From Phycisphaeraceae bacterium (GTDB taxonomy: Bacteria; Planctomycetota; Phycisphaerae; Phycisphaerales; Zrk34), in assembly GCA_028281485.1 (NCBI GenBank), contig JANQJT010000277.1, forward strand, positions 1 to 16,529: a DNA stretch of 16,529 nt, read 5' to 3'. Of this stretch, positions 1 through 6,894 are shown piece by piece. Under the pieces are notes generated by a model. The model worked only from the letters and a program-made list of their open reading frames with translations, was not told where the DNA came from and made no database searches. Position numbers and translations under genes: made by a program. The stretch's first letter is position 1. Each line of letters begins with the position of its first letter.

Positions 1-341
1 TACCGGTAATCGCGCTCGTCCAACTTGGCGATCACCTCGCCTTGCCGGATGCGGCGCCCTTCCTCGGCGTTAAGTTGATCCAACAAGCCGGGCACCGAGA
101 AGGCCAACTCAACCCGCCGGTTTGCCCTGACGTTTCCCGGGAAGGTTCGCTCGTAACCGGCGGGCGCCGCTCGCACCACGGCGGTTGGTATCGGGCGTGC
201 GGCAACGGCTTGCGACGCCGGTGCTTCAACGGCCTGTGTGTCTTTGCCGAACAACACGAGGGCGCAGGCTGCCAGCACAAGGGCCGCACCGCCGCTCAAC
301 CCGATCACGAGGCGTGATCTGTTTCTCACCACAGATCTCAT
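1..341 (-). CDS. RND efflux periplasmic adaptor (HlyD/AcrA family), N-terminal part
   Basis: This gene is incomplete: it starts at an ATG at 341 and runs off the left edge after 113 codons. Residues 12-32 form a hydrophobic export or anchor segment that contains L-A-A-C (Cys26), so it may be a lipoprotein, as many RND adaptors are; hydrophobic residues follow the Cys, so a plain membrane anchor is equally possible. Residues 65-112 match the usual start of the membrane fusion protein core: a beta strand with R-R-V-E-L-A-F, then P-G-L-L-D and R-R-I-R-Q-G-E-V-I-A-K-L-D, the biotinyl-lipoyl-like hairpin. In this family the protein bridges an inner-membrane RND pump and an outer-membrane channel. 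A GGAG lies 9 bases before the ATG. The MarR gene ends 57 bases upstream on the same strand, so the pair is probably one operon with the pump genes beyond the window. Confidence 0.85.
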   Translation of the reverse strand, partial: MRSVVRNRSRLVIGLSGGAALVLAACALVLFGKDTQAVEAPASQAVAARPIPTAVVRAAPAGYERTFPGNVRANRRVELAFSVPGLLDQLNAEEGRRIRQGEVIAKLDERDYR

Positions 342-398
342 TATTTGGTCTCCAGTGAAGGAAAAATGATTAAGTAGCTAAACCAAGAGGCAAAAAAA

Positions 399-893
399 TC
401 AGTTCTCACCAAGCCGTTCGTCCATCACCGCGTCGATGGCCTCCAGCAACACCGACAGGATCGCAACCTGTTGCAGCGGGTACGCCTCCAGGCGTTTGAC
501 GAGGCCCGCCATGTCCTCGCCATGACACCGCTCGTGAGCACGAAACGCCCGCCAGCCCAGGTCCGTCAGAGATAGGTCAAGCTCTTTGTTGCTGTGCGGA
601 GCCTGGGTTTTGCTTAAAAAACCCTTGTTTTCAAGCCTTGTCACCATCTGGGAGGCTGCGCTTTTGGTGACGCCGAAGTGGTTCGCCACGTCGGTCACGC
701 TCATCTGCTTGCGCTCGCCGATCGCTTGGATCGTGTGGGCCTCTTTCGTTGTGATTTCCAGGTCGTCATCGACGGGTATGGGCAGCTTCTCGATGCGCGA
801 ATACTTGTTCGCAAACCGCAGGAGCTGGCGGATCGTGGCCTTGATGAAGTCTTCGTTCGTTTCCACAGCAAAATAGTATAGCACCTTAATCAT
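399..893 (-). CDS. MarR-family winged-helix transcriptional regulator
   Basis: A 164-residue protein of normal MarR size. Residues 48-99 form the winged helix: T-T-K-E-A-H-T-I-Q-A-I-G, then M-S-V-T-D-V-A-N-H-F-G-V-T-K-S-A-A-S-Q-M-V as the helix-turn-helix, and a wing ending K-G-F-L. The flanking helices (residues 12-30 and 115-160) would form the dimer interface. MarR proteins usually repress their own operon and nearby efflux genes until a small-molecule ligand releases them, which fits the RND adaptor gene just downstream. The start is uncertain. The ATG at 893 has no ribosome binding site at a normal distance, and a good sigma-70-like promoter lies across the first codons, so translation may begin further in, for example at the GTG of codon 10. 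Confidence 0.88.
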   Translation of the reverse strand: MIKVLYYFAVETNEDFIKATIRQLLRFANKYSRIEKLPIPVDDDLEITTKEAHTIQAIGERKQMSVTDVANHFGVTKSAASQMVTRLENKGFLSKTQAPHSNKELDLSLTDLGWRAFRAHERCHGEDMAGLVKRLEAYPLQQVAILSVLLEAIDAVMDERLGEN

Positions 894-901
894 GTTGTCA
901 A
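873..901 (-). promoter_or_regulatory. Predicted sigma-70-type promoter of the MarR/efflux operon
   Basis: On the minus strand a perfect TTGACA occupies 896-901. It is followed after 17 bases by TACTAT (873-878) or after 15 bases by the better TATACT (875-880). The elements straddle the predicted ATG of the MarR gene at 893, so either they are fortuitous or the gene starts downstream. A small TTG-A-CAA dyad overlaps the -35 and could serve as part of an operator, but this is weak. Confidence 0.45.
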
Positions 902-1206
902 ACAGAAGTTTACCCCCTCTTCAGCACCATCAATGGCTGCGCGTCGTAATCATATCTTATTTTTGATTAAATATTTATATTCAATTCATGCGAGCGATGC
1001 GGATTAAAACCCGGATGGATTGTGATTTCATTCATGAGGGCGAGTCGCCTGCTTCGTGCGCCAAAGTTGCCCTCAATCTTCATCGCAAGACGGTAATAAA
1101 CCGTGCAACAACGCACATCAACGAGACGATCCAACTCTTTGCGATTCGACGACTTAAGGTTTAAACGAAGCGTTTTCAGAACCTTCGCGATTCGCACCCT
1201 TTCGTC

Positions 1207-1372
1207 TCCCGCCCTCTCCGCTTACGTCAAACGGCGACCCGCGCGGTCGCCGATTTGCGTATTCCGATGGGTGGGATAAGAACACGCGTGCCGCGCTGCG
1301 GCACCACGCGAGTTCGTGCCCACAGGATCAGTCGAGGCCCGAAGGACCGATGACTCAATCCCGCCCTCTCCG
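1207..1372. repeat. 14-bp direct repeat pair, 138 bases apart
   Basis: The sequence TCCCGCCCTCTCCG occurs exactly at 1207-1220 and again at 1359-1372, both in non-coding DNA. The second copy runs into the small dyad at 1370-1383, and the first lies 12 bases before the dyad at 1232-1252. No function is evident. Confidence 0.6.
1232..1252. repeat. GC-rich hairpin, 8-bp perfect stem
   Basis: CGGCGACC at 1232-1239 pairs with GGTCGCCG at 1245-1252 around a 5-base loop. On the plus strand ATTTGCGTATT follows, and on the minus strand GTTTGACG follows; neither is a full T run. It could be a weak terminator at the end of the minus-strand transcript coming from the PilZ region. Confidence 0.4.
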
Positions 1373-1444
1373 TTCCGAAACGGAAACGCAACGCCCCGTG
1401 TACCTGGTGACATGGGGCTAGCTGTTTTGCGGAACCGAACACGA

Positions 1445-1576
1445 TTACTTCGCGGCCTTGTTGCAGAAGCAGCCGATGAGCACGCCGAGTGCCAACCAGG
1501 CCCAAGGCGATTGAACAGCGTGGTGCAGCTTGAACACGACCCGATCAATGATATTGCTATAGTTCTGTTTAGACAT
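1445..1576 (-). CDS. Small single-pass membrane protein (43 residues), unknown function
   Basis: A 43-codon ORF starts at an ATG at 1576 and ends with TAA at 1445-1447. A clear ribosome binding site, GGGAG, sits 7 bases before the ATG. The first 24 residues are polar and begin M-S-K-Q-N-Y-S-N-I-I-D. They are followed by one membrane segment, residues 25-38 (W-A-W-L-A-L-G-V-L-I-G-C-F-C), and a short positive tail N-K-A-A-K. The hydrophobic block flanked by a basic end, together with the ribosome binding site, makes a real gene likely despite its size. It lies 152 bases downstream of the PilZ gene on the same strand and may share its transcript. I do not recognise a family. Two cysteines sit near the C-terminal end of the membrane helix. 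Confidence 0.6.
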   Translation of the reverse strand: MSKQNYSNIIDRVVFKLHHAVQSPWAWLALGVLIGCFCNKAAK

Positions 1577-1728
1577 GGCGTGTCTCCCGAACGAGTTGGA
1601 TTAAGTGGAGTGGTTTGCCTGCTCTAGCCAGGCACGCGGACGTTGTGAGGATTAAACGCGACCGAGGCGGCTACACCCCGACCGCGATGAGCAGCATCAA
1701 ATGTGATGCGATAGGAAGGGTTCAAGGT

Positions 1729-2112
1729 TTAAGCAGCCGCGGCAACGTATCGGCGAGGACGGTGGCGGATACGGGCACGATCTCGCTTGGGTTTCGGGGC
1801 GGGTCGCACGGCCGACTCGGCCATGTCGATACGCTCACAACCCACCAGGCACAAGCCTTCGTGATACCGATCCACACGCACCACGCGGCACGCGATCGTG
1901 TCTGAACTCCTCCTGGGTGTGACCTGAATGAAATCCCCACGATTGGGGGCTCCGGATTGAGAGGTGAGATAGCCCAGTCCGATCGCTGAGATATCGAACA
2001 TCCAGCCCGATCGACGGTGCGTCTTGCTCTCGCGCTCCCAGTTGACGGGGATACGGTCGCACTCCCACCGGACGGCGCGCCGCAGATTCATGTGCGTGTT
2101 GTTTCGTGACAT
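1729..2112 (-). CDS. PilZ-domain protein, probable cyclic-di-GMP receptor
   Basis: A 127-residue protein with the two-part PilZ signature: R-R-A-V-R at residues 11-15 (the RxxxR loop) and D-I-S-A-I-G at 40-45 (the [D/N]xSxxG motif). Beta strands expected of the barrel follow, around F-I-Q-V, I-A-C-R-V-V-R-V and L-C-L-V-G-C, up to residue 94. In this family these residues bind c-di-GMP and pass the signal to partner proteins. The C-terminal 25 residues are strongly basic (K-P-K-R-D-R-A-R-I-R-H-R-P-R-R), a tail that could contact membrane, nucleic acid or an acidic partner. AAGGAG sits 7 bases before the ATG. The REC-GGDEF-HD gene ends 210 bases upstream on the same strand, so enzyme and receptor are neighbours. 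The 210 bases between them are rich in hairpins. Confidence 0.82.
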   Translation of the reverse strand: MSRNNTHMNLRRAVRWECDRIPVNWERESKTHRRSGWMFDISAIGLGYLTSQSGAPNRGDFIQVTPRRSSDTIACRVVRVDRYHEGLCLVGCERIDMAESAVRPAPKPKRDRARIRHRPRRYVAAAA

Positions 2113-2322
2113 CTTGGAACTCCTTCGTAGCGATAGATTGTTAAAGGTGAAAAACGTTTTTGAGCGGAACGCTCGGCCGGTCGGCCATCGCGAACGAAGA
2201 AACGTTCGCAGGTGGAGGGCACACGTACTTAAGCGGGTGGGCTTAAGTCAGCCGTGAAGACGTTTCAACCTCGTCTTCCCCGGCTGCATGAGATGCGATC
2301 TCATGCCTTCTATGTCAAGCAA
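2113..2322 (-). ncRNA. Hairpin-rich leader of the PilZ gene (possible structured RNA)
   Basis: Reading the minus strand from the end of the GGDEF-HD gene to the PilZ start, consecutive dyads fill the space. 2286-2306 has a 9-bp perfect stem and 3-base loop. 2250-2285 has a 7-bp stem GAAGACG/CGTCTTC extended by AGCCG/CGGCT across a small bulge. 2227-2248 has a 7-bp stem with an 8-base loop. 2190-2209 has a 7-bp stem GCGAACG/CGTTCGC and 6-base loop. 2162-2174 has a 5-bp stem, followed by the palindrome AAAAACGTTTTT at 2150-2161. None is a classic terminator with a T run. I could not match it to the GEMM-type c-di-GMP riboswitch consensus by eye. It may be an attenuator, a processing site between the two genes, or a structured leader. 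Confidence 0.4.
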
Positions 2323-3894
2323 TCAAGCGGCCAATGAGAAGAGGGACTCGATGAAATGGGCCGCGTTGACAACATCCGGATCGAACTGTCGATCCTTTTC
2401 CTGCCGCAGCTCTCGCAACGCTTCGACAAGCGATTTAGGAGACTGATAGGTCCGACAGGTCATCATCGTGACTAACGCATCGGTCGCACAGAGCACGCGC
2501 GAACCGATGTGTGCCACGTGCTCTTCGGACTCGTTATTCGACTCCATCGCGTCGTACCGCGTGTGGTGCTCCCTGATGAAGCGGCAGATCTGCTTATCGA
2601 AACCCAATACCTCCGCGGTCTCCGCTCCAAACTCGGCGTGCTTGCTCACGATGGCACGCTCCATGAGCGTCAGGCGGCCCCGTTTAGCCAGGATTGCTTC
2701 GGGGATCATGCACTTACCGATATCGTGCAACAGCCCCGCGGCATGAATCTGGTTTTGAAGATCGTCGGGCAGCTTGAGGACTTTGGCGATCTCACGAGCC
2801 ATCGTTGCGACCTGCTCGGCGTGCTCGGTCGTGTGGTTCTTTTGGATCACCCCCATCATGGGCGATGCCGCCTTGATGAAGCGTTCAAACTTCTCAAGCG
2901 GTTCCAGCTCGTGATTCTCACAAGTCGCACACGCGTGCTTCCACATATCCGCCATCAGGCTTGTGCATACCTGATTACGCCCCCGGGATTTCGCCAGATA
3001 CATCGCGTTATCGGCACGATCGATGGCGCCCCGGCTGAGCTCGTCGACGTGACACTCATGGACACCCGTGCTCACGGTAATGCTGATCATCTGGTCCGCC
3101 AGGCGGATGCCGCGGTGCTCGATGAGTCGCCGCAGGCGCTCGGCCCAAATCATGCTATCCACCAGGGACGCGGAAGGTCGTATGATGACGAACTCCTCGC
3201 CGCCCCACCGGACAATCACATCCGAACCGTCAATTTGACTCAAAATAAAGTCGGCGGTCTGACAGAGCGTGTCGTCACCCGCGTGATGGCCATGCGTGTC
3301 GTTAACCTGTTTAAAGTGGTCGATATCCAGCATGACCACCGAGAGTGTCTTGCGGCGGTCGTTGTCCCATCGCCCCTCTTCGATGCACCGCTCGAAGTAC
3401 CGCCGATTAAACAAACCCGTCAGCTGATCGGATTCCGCCAGCCTCGCGAGGTATCTTTCTCGTCGATCCTGTTCACGCCGCTCTTTGTTAAGACGCCGCG
3501 TTTCCATGATGGCGTGCTCGATGCTCCGCCACAGCGCGTCGCCGACCATCGCGTCTTCCTTGGGCACGAAATCGACCACGCCGCTTCGGAAGCTGTCGAT
3601 CACGATGCTCTGATCCGTGTTCGATGAGACAATGACGACGGGCGTGGCGGTCAGATGCTCCGCGGCTTGCTGGACCAGCTCATCGGCCCGGAAGTCCGGT
3701 AAATTGAAGTCAATCACCACGCAGTCATAGCTGTCCCGGCGTACACAATCCAACAGATCGGCACCCTTTGAAACCACCCTGACCTCGGCGCCGGCCTGCT
3801 GATCGACAATGTTCAGCAGCAGCAGGTGCTGGTGGCTTTCGTTGTCCTCGGCGACCAGGATTCTTATCGGATTGTGATCCAAGACGTGATTCAT
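2323..3894 (-). CDS. Response regulator with REC, GGDEF and HD (HD-GYP-like) domains
   Basis: A 523-residue cytoplasmic signalling protein. Residues 10-125 form a receiver domain with acidic pair E16-D17, phospho-acceptor D62 and K112. Residues 150-310 form a GGDEF domain with active-site motif G-G-E-E-F at 231-235, which is compatible with diguanylate cyclase activity. The RxxD inhibitory site is lost (D222 in the Arg position). Residues 355-520 form an HD domain with H390-D391-I-G-K and H443-H444, but the G-Y-P signature that normally follows is missing, so phosphodiesterase activity is doubtful. Between the two lies a short H-A-C-A-T-C-E-N-H stretch (320-328) that could bind metal. The start chosen is the ATG at 3894, with GGGAG 9 bases upstream. 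An in-frame TTG at 3972 adds 26 residues but sits inside a perfect TTGACA and is less likely. It is divergent from the histidine kinase gene. Confidence 0.9.
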   Translation of the reverse strand: MNHVLDHNPIRILVAEDNESHQHLLLLNIVDQQAGAEVRVVSKGADLLDCVRRDSYDCVVIDFNLPDFRADELVQQAAEHLTATPVVIVSSNTDQSIVIDSFRSGVVDFVPKEDAMVGDALWRSIEHAIMETRRLNKERREQDRRERYLARLAESDQLTGLFNRRYFERCIEEGRWDNDRRKTLSVVMLDIDHFKQVNDTHGHHAGDDTLCQTADFILSQIDGSDVIVRWGGEEFVIIRPSASLVDSMIWAERLRRLIEHRGIRLADQMISITVSTGVHECHVDELSRGAIDRADNAMYLAKSRGRNQVCTSLMADMWKHACATCENHELEPLEKFERFIKAASPMMGVIQKNHTTEHAEQVATMAREIAKVLKLPDDLQNQIHAAGLLHDIGKCMIPEAILAKRGRLTLMERAIVSKHAEFGAETAEVLGFDKQICRFIREHHTRYDAMESNNESEEHVAHIGSRVLCATDALVTMMTCRTYQSPKSLVEALRELRQEKDRQFDPDVVNAAHFIESLFSLAA

Positions 3895-4153
3895 GAGCGG
3901 CGGCTCCCACCGGTGATCCGCCCGACCACTCACTGAATCGGACAGGTCATGAAGAGGGATGAGTTGTGTCAAGGAAACTTCGAGGTTTACCCCGCCCCGG
4001 AGCCTGAATACTCCCTACAAACCGAACACCTCACACAAGTCACGGTTTATGTGGTCCGTATTTGATAGCTTTTGGCGTTTTTCGAGTTCCAATCTCTTGC
4101 CGAGTCGACTAATCTGTAATTGGGTCAAGACGGGTCACGGAGGACTGTGCACG
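3895..4153. promoter_or_regulatory. Divergent control region between GGDEF-HD gene and histidine kinase
   Basis: This gap separates two signalling genes transcribed away from each other. On the minus strand TTGACA at 3967-3972 is a perfect -35 hexamer, but no good -10 follows at 16-18 bases. For the kinase I see no convincing promoter. AT-richer sequence lies at 4045-4080. No long dyads were found. Confidence 0.35.
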
Positions 4154-4228
4154 ATGTCGTCTGTACCCTATTCTCGTACCGGGACGTCTACACTCGATCG
4201 ACTACCAAGCATGGGGCCGGGGGCGTGA
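4154..4228 (+). CDS. Possible 24-codon leader ORF overlapping the histidine kinase start
   Basis: An ATG at 4154 is preceded by GGAGG (4139-4143) at 10 bases, the best ribosome binding site in this region. It opens a 24-codon frame beginning M-S-S-V-P-Y-S-R-T. The frame ends in TGA at 4226-4228, whose A is the first base of the kinase ATG (TGATG). This arrangement is typical of translational coupling. No family is known. Alternatively the GGAGG could serve an upstream start in the kinase frame, but the GTG at 4147 is only 3 bases from it. Confidence 0.4.
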   Translation: MSSVPYSRTGTSTLDRLPSMGPGA

Positions 4229-6867
4229 TGCGTTACCGATCAATCGAACGGTATCTGAGCTTGATCCCGATTCTCGCGGGAGGGCTCGGTATTCTCGTGG
4301 GCGCGCTGGTCATCATCGGCTGGTCTATCCGTGACGAGATGCTCGTCCAGATCCATCCTTCCCTGGTTCCGATGCAATTCAATACGGCGCTCGGCATGCT
4401 GTTGAGCGGCATCGGCCTGATTTTTATCGACTCCCGATGGCGTCGCGTATCCATCTTGTGCGGTGCTTTCGTGTGTTTGCTCGGCATTCTGACGCTCTTT
4501 CAATACGCCTTTGCGGTGGCCCTGGGCATCGATCAGCTGTTCATGGAGCATTACATCACCACCCTCACCTCACACCCCGGCCGCATGGCGCCAAATACCG
4601 CCCTCTGTTTCACGCTAACCGGCGCCGCGTTGATATACGCTATCCGGAAGACGCCGTCACTCAAATACACGATTGGAATGGGATCGCTCGGCCTTCTCAT
4701 CACCACACTCGGGCTCGTCGCGTTCTCCGGATATCTCCTCGAATTTGAGGCCGCTTATGGATGGGGTCACCTGACTCGCATGGCCGTGCACACCGCGATC
4801 GCATTCATTGGCTTAGGTACCGGAATCACGGTTCTCTCGATTCGTACGGAACAGAAGACAGACCCCAGTCAGTACAATCACTGGCTGCCAATCCCCATCG
4901 GGGTCCTCTGCATCTTGGTGGCGTGGACCGTCTCGCAGGCGCTGCTCCGCCAGGAACAGCGGCAGATTCACCAAATGGCGATACGCGAGGCCCAATCGCT
5001 GGCCCATGACATACGCGAAAGTATCCAGCCCCGCATCGAATCGCTCGAACGCATGGCGCGCCGCTGGGAGCAAGTCGGGGGAGCACCCAAAGAGCGATGG
5101 GCGCAAGACGCCGTGACGTACACGGATTCCCGGCTGGGTTATCAAGCCGTCGCTTGGGTGGGGCCGAAGATGACCATGCGGTGGATCGTGCCCGACACCG
5201 ACACGCACCGCGCCCAGAACCTACAGGGGCTATTCGAGGCGACAAGTCGAAACACGCTGCTTGAATCCAAACAGGAACGAAGCACCTCCTTCACACGAAC
5301 TTCGGATCTGTCTCAGGGAGGCAAAGGCTTCCTGATCGTGGTGCCCATTTATATTGGTGACGAGTTTGAGGGCTACCTGCTGGGGTCGGTTCGACTGAAT
5401 CAACTGCTCGCCCCCGTGATGAACAAGGAAGCCAGGGGGGGCTACACGCTCAAACTGTTTGAGGAATCCGATCTAATCTATGCACACACAATCGATGATC
5501 GGGTAGACGCCAAAGGGTGGTACGAAGAAGTGGACATCCAGATCAGCAACGCGACCTGGCGCGTCCACGTGGCGCCGAGCATAGCCATGATCGAGGAGTT
5601 TAACACCCATCTACCTTCGGTTGTCTTGTTCGGGGGAATCATCGGTTCGGCATTGTTCATGCTGCTCATTCGCTTCAGTCAGATCGCACAAAACGCGACG
5701 AAGCTGTCACTTGTCAACGAAAAGAGGCTGCGCCTGGCGCTCGACGCCGGTCTGCTGGGGACGTGGCACTGGGATATCCGGACCAATGCCGTTGAGTGGG
5801 ACGATGCCCTGCAGCGACTGTTCGGTTTAGAGCCGGGCACCTTCGAGGGAACATACGAAGCATGGCGGCGGCTGGTGCATCCCGATGACCTTGTCGCAAC
5901 CGAGGAGGCGATTCAAGCGGCGCTGGCGGACGGACCGGCGTATGACGTGGAGTTTCGCGTGAACTGGCCGGATGGAACCGAGCGGGTACTCCGTACCCAA
6001 TCCTTGCTTGTCCGAGACCTGGATGGCCGGCCCACTGAGATGATCGGCACCTGTGTCGATGTCACCGATGCCAACGCCGCACGCGACATCATCGAACAAG
6101 CCAACGAGCAGCTCGAAGACAAGGTGACCGAACGAACCGCCGAGCTGAATCAAGCCAATATCAGCCTGGCACGATCGAACGAGGAACTGGAGCAGTTCGC
6201 CTACGCCGCCTCCCATGACCTGAAGACCCCGCTGATCACGTTCCTCGGCTACCTGAAACAACTCGGCAAGCAGGTCGAGGCGGACAACAAGAAAGGGATT
6301 GACGATTCGATCGCCCGCATGCAGCGCGCCGCGGATCACATGCGGGAACTGATCGACGACCTGCTGGAACTCAGTCGAATCGGTCGGGCCATCAACGAGC
6401 CCGAACCCGTGGACGTCAGCGAGCTGGCTCGTGAGTTTGCCGAGGATTCAACCGTACTGCTCACCGAAGCAAACCTCGAAATCCGCGTCGAAGACGAGAT
6501 GCCCATCATCGTGGCGGACAAGGTCCGCATCCGGCAGATCATGCAGAACCTGTTGTCCAATGCCATCAAATACGGGCGCAGCGACGATGGCGGAACGATC
6601 CGGGTGGGTTCACAACTCAGCGACGGTGAGGTCCGCTTCTTCGTTCAGGATGACGGCCCGGGCATCTCGAAAGAGTATCACGACAAGATCTTCGGCCTGT
6701 TCCAAAAACTCGAAGGCTCGAGTCAGGGGACGGGGGTCGGCCTGACAATCGTTCGCCGCGCAATCGAGTGGCACGGCGGGCGTGTCTGGGTTGAGTCCGA
6801 AATCAACCAGGGCACGACGTTCTGGTTGGCCCTGCCAAAAACCTGTTTGAAATCCAGTGCAGCATAA
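4228..6867 (+). CDS. Membrane sensor histidine kinase: 7TM-CHASE-PAS-HisKA-HATPase
   Basis: An 879-residue kinase. Residues 8-205 contain about six membrane segments and a seventh at 219-240. This block holds three related stretches, M-Q-F-N-T-A-L (49), M-A-P-N-T-A-L (120) and M-A-V-H-T-A-I (185). Residues 245-455 fit an extracytoplasmic CHASE sensor domain, closed by a membrane helix at 463-483. A PAS domain follows at 497-615 (G-T-W-H-W-D and V-H-P-D-D are typical of PAS_3), then a coiled coil. The HisKA domain carries the phospho-accepting His at 663 in A-S-H-D-L-K-T-P-L. The ATPase domain has N box N774-N778, G1 D-D-G-P-G (808-812) and G2 G-T-G-V-G-L (834-839). The ATG at 4228 is chosen because upstream residues are unlike any domain; GTG at 4225 is an alternative. 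A response regulator follows 27 bases later. The CHASE ligand is unknown. Confidence 0.92.
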   Translation: MRYRSIERYLSLIPILAGGLGILVGALVIIGWSIRDEMLVQIHPSLVPMQFNTALGMLLSGIGLIFIDSRWRRVSILCGAFVCLLGILTLFQYAFAVALGIDQLFMEHYITTLTSHPGRMAPNTALCFTLTGAALIYAIRKTPSLKYTIGMGSLGLLITTLGLVAFSGYLLEFEAAYGWGHLTRMAVHTAIAFIGLGTGITVLSIRTEQKTDPSQYNHWLPIPIGVLCILVAWTVSQALLRQEQRQIHQMAIREAQSLAHDIRESIQPRIESLERMARRWEQVGGAPKERWAQDAVTYTDSRLGYQAVAWVGPKMTMRWIVPDTDTHRAQNLQGLFEATSRNTLLESKQERSTSFTRTSDLSQGGKGFLIVVPIYIGDEFEGYLLGSVRLNQLLAPVMNKEARGGYTLKLFEESDLIYAHTIDDRVDAKGWYEEVDIQISNATWRVHVAPSIAMIEEFNTHLPSVVLFGGIIGSALFMLLIRFSQIAQNATKLSLVNEKRLRLALDAGLLGTWHWDIRTNAVEWDDALQRLFGLEPGTFEGTYEAWRRLVHPDDLVATEEAIQAALADGPAYDVEFRVNWPDGTERVLRTQSLLVRDLDGRPTEMIGTCVDVTDANAARDIIEQANEQLEDKVTERTAELNQANISLARSNEELEQFAYAASHDLKTPLITFLGYLKQLGKQVEADNKKGIDDSIARMQRAADHMRELIDDLLELSRIGRAINEPEPVDVSELAREFAEDSTVLLTEANLEIRVEDEMPIIVADKVRIRQIMQNLLSNAIKYGRSDDGGTIRVGSQLSDGEVRFFVQDDGPGISKEYHDKIFGLFQKLEGSSQGTGVGLTIVRRAIEWHGGRVWVESEINQGTTFWLALPKTCLKSSAA

Positions 6868-6894
6868 GAGACGCATCTAGAAAGGACCGGAGAC

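Larger units (their letters stand above)
894..1444. other. 551-base stretch with no convincing gene
   Basis: The first 100 bases are AT-rich, unlike the neighbours. An open frame on the minus strand at 967-1197 (76 codons, GTG start) shows no recognisable motif and is not called. The region holds three dyads: 1232-1252 (8-bp stem, CGGCGACC/GGTCGCCG, 5-base loop), 1370-1383 (5-bp stem) and 1394-1417 (8-bp stem with one G-T pair). It also holds a 14-bp direct repeat at 1207-1220 and 1359-1372. The dyads lie downstream of the small gene at 1445-1576 and may include its transcript end, though none has a proper T run. Confidence 0.5.

Noticed and set aside
967..1197. 76-codon minus-strand frame with GTG start
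   Set aside because: No recognisable domain, no good ribosome binding site, and odd composition; treated as chance.
2113..2322. GEMM-type c-di-GMP riboswitch upstream of the PilZ gene
   Set aside because: The context is tempting, but the conserved GEMM sequence blocks could not be found by eye; left as an unassigned structured leader.
2509..3627. 372-codon plus-strand open frame
   Set aside because: Lies antisense to the REC-GGDEF-HD gene, which has clear domains; it is a by-product of GC-rich codon use.
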